Origin: Loktanella sp. 3ANDIMAR09
Lineage (GTDB): Bacteria; Pseudomonadota; Alphaproteobacteria; Rhodobacterales; Rhodobacteraceae
Assembly (NCBI RefSeq): GCF_001420005.1
Contig: NZ_LJAK01000001.1
Span: forward strand, 310,001-374,000
DNA length: 64,000 bases
Direction of reading: 5' to 3'
Position numbers and translations under genes: made by a program. Every line of letters starts with the position of its first letter. Within the stretch, counting starts at the first letter, position 1. Below are positions 62,833 to 64,000 of this stretch, piece after piece. The notes under the pieces were generated by a model. The model was given only the letters and a program-made list of their open reading frames with translations. It had not been told where the DNA came from and ran no database searches.

Positions 62833-64000
62833 CGCAGTCGGATGGTGTTGCCTGCGGTTACGGTCCCGATGCGCGCGGCCCGGGCGTAACCTGCACCGCG
62901 TAGCGCGTCGATGATCTGATCGGCCTGTGCCGGATCGACGGCCGCCAACAGCCCGCCAGCGGTCTGGGGGTCGAACATCAGCGCCTGACGCGGGCCTGTC
63001 GGGCCATCGATCGCACCAGCCCCGGCAATGTTGTCATCGAACAGGCTGGACCGCGTGCCATTCGTCGCCAGTTCCAGCGCACCGGGCAGCAACGGCACAT
63101 CAGCCAGCGCGATCTCTGCCCCGGTGTCGCTGGCGTCGCACATCCCGCGCAGATGGCCGGCCAGGCCGAACCCGGTCACATCGGTCATGGCACGGGCATC
63201 GCGCAGGATGTCGCTGGCGGCGGCCTGACCCTGGCACATCGCCTGCAACGCCTGCGCCACGTCCGCACCGCGTGCCTTGCCTGTCATTTCCGCGGCCATG
63301 ATGGTACCGCTGCCGATGGGTTTCGTCAGGATCAACACATCGCCGGGTTGCGCGCCTTGCAAGGTGATGGGCGCGCGGTCGCACAGCCCGGTGACGGTGA
63401 AACCGATGGTCATTTCCGCACCCAGCGACGTATGCCCGCCGACGATATCGGCCCCGGCAGCGCCCAAGTCGTGCCGGGCCGTCGATACGATCTCTTGCAA
63501 GGTGCGGGACTGAAGGTCGGGCGACAGGCGCGGCAGGATCAGGTTGACGGTCGCGGCCTGCGGTCTGGCACCCATCGCCCAGATGTCGCCCAGCGCATGG
63601 TTCAGCGCGATGCGGGTCATCACCACCGGGTCATCCCAGAATGCGCGCAGGTGGTCTGTGCTGATGACCTGCCGGGTATCACCCATCGTCAGCAGGCCCG
63701 CATCATCACCCGCGATCAAGGACACATCGGGCCGGGTCGGCGCGGGCAATGCGCCCAGCGCATCCATCAGGGCCGCGCGTCCGACCTTGGCGCCGCAGCC
63801 GCCGCACATCGGCTTGTCACCCATCGCCTGACGCAGGCCAAGGGCATGCACCTTTGGCAAGGGTGGGGTGTCCATCGCAGGCAGGTCGCTGAACTGCCGC
63901 ATGAAGGTCTGGTCGATGTGGTCCTTCCATCGCCACAGAAGAGGGCCGGAAAACGCGGTGCCGAACCGTTCGGCCAGCGCTGATCTGCCACCCAGTGACA
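62829..64000 (-). CDS. selD: Selenide, water dikinase, C-terminal part of an oxidoreductase-SelD fusion (5' end outside window)
   Basis: From Met at 63902 to the stop there are 357 residues of SelD, which makes selenophosphate from selenide and ATP: KPMCGGCGAKVGRA with the active-site Cys and Lys, LIAGDDAGLLTMGDTRQVISTDHLRAFWDDP, and MTDVTGFGLAGHL. The frame has no stop upstream of 63902 to the window edge; those 32 codons (ALAERFGTAF, LLWRWKDHIDQTF) resemble the C-terminal tail of NDH-2-like FAD oxidoreductases. Many roseobacters encode SelD as such a fusion of about 720 residues, so I annotate it as partial and fused rather than starting at 63902. Confidence 0.9.
   Translation of the reverse strand, partial: SLGGRSALAERFGTAFSGPLLWRWKDHIDQTFMRQFSDLPAMDTPPLPKVHALGLRQAMGDKPMCGGCGAKVGRAALMDALGALPAPTRPDVSLIAGDDAGLLTMGDTRQVISTDHLRAFWDDPVVMTRIALNHALGDIWAMGARPQAATVNLILPRLSPDLQSRTLQEIVSTARHDLGAAGADIVGGHTSLGAEMTIGFTVTGLCDRAPITLQGAQPGDVLILTKPIGSGTIMAAEMTGKARGADVAQALQAMCQGQAAASDILRDARAMTDVTGFGLAGHLRGMCDASDTGAEIALADVPLLPGALELATNGTRSSLFDDNIAGAGAIDGPTGPRQALMFDPQTAGGLLAAVDPAQADQIIDALRGAGYARAARIGTVTAGNTIRLR

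Noticed and set aside
1-64000. Mobile element, prophage or genomic island
   Set aside because: No transposase, integrase, phage structural gene, or att-like repeat at the two tRNA genes was seen; only 14.5-14.9 kb looks compositionally foreign.

Overview
This 64 kb window is a gene-dense, high-GC stretch of chromosome from a marine-type alphaproteobacterium of the Rhodobacteraceae (roseobacter group). The assignment is an inference from gene order and protein style: hemD-mic60-hemY, leuC-leuD-x-x-leuB, rsfS-rlmH-gpmI-envC-ctpA, serC-serA, an oxidoreductase-SelD fusion, DUF1244 and DUF2853 proteins, and acidic RTX-type proteins with a short membrane anchor. I see no insertion sequence, prophage, CRISPR array, rRNA operon or plasmid replication gene. 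Two tRNA genes are present: Thr-CGT on the plus strand and Pro-CGG on the minus strand.

Layout. 1-5.2 kb: an HD hydrolase and GT8 glycosyltransferase pair, ahcY, small DUF proteins and a FUSC membrane protein. 4.8-10.8 kb: tsaD-gpsA-EVE on the minus strand diverging from hemD-mic60-hemY, then tRNA-Thr. 10.9-13.2 kb: a GT2-sulfotransferase fusion. 13.4-18.1 kb: pheS followed by a low-GC insert gene and an ASCH protein, a Hint-domain protein behind an AT-rich hairpin-rich spacer, and rpmI-rplT. 18.2-22.7 kb: pyruvate kinase, an N-formylglutamate amidohydrolase with DUF1244, a 44-residue protein, tRNA-Pro and a DMT transporter. 22.8-28.2 kb: leuC-leuD, a membrane protein, an EEP-family protein and leuB. 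28.4-35.0 kb: a cell-surface region with two tandem RTX-like paralogues, a mechanosensitive channel, a YadA-type trimeric adhesin and a coupled small exported protein. 35.1-40.1 kb: rsfS-rlmH-gpmI-envC-ctpA. 40.1-47.4 kb: homocysteine S-methyltransferase, free-methionine sulfoxide reductase, gamma-glutamyltransferase, hspQ, a lytic-transglycosylase lipoprotein, dps, lolA and an allantoinase-OHCU decarboxylase fusion. 47.4-54.3 kb: amidase-aminotransferase-ftsK on the minus strand and a UbiH-type hydroxylase. 54.3-64.0 kb: rhodanese, TSUP transporter, serB, a GH13 alpha-glucosidase, serC-serA, a metallophosphoesterase-mnmH pair and selD running off the end.

Functional themes. Serine biosynthesis is complete within 5.4 kb (serB, serC, serA). 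Several genes handle methyl groups and methionine (ahcY, homocysteine methyltransferase, fRMsr). Selenium use is shown by mnmH and selD, which point to selenouridine in tRNA. Translation is represented by pheS, rpmI-rplT, rsfS, rlmH, tsaD and mnmH. Envelope functions include Mic60, EnvC, CtpA, LolA, adhesin, RTX proteins and glycan enzymes. Convergent genes are packed very tightly: three pairs share a 4-nt stop-codon overlap. The least explained items are the tandem TTTTCGCGAAAA palindromes after ctpA, the leader ORF of rsfS, the low-GC gene coupled to pheS, the tandem anchored RTX proteins and the adhesin with its partner. All functional calls are from reading the sequence; no database search was run.
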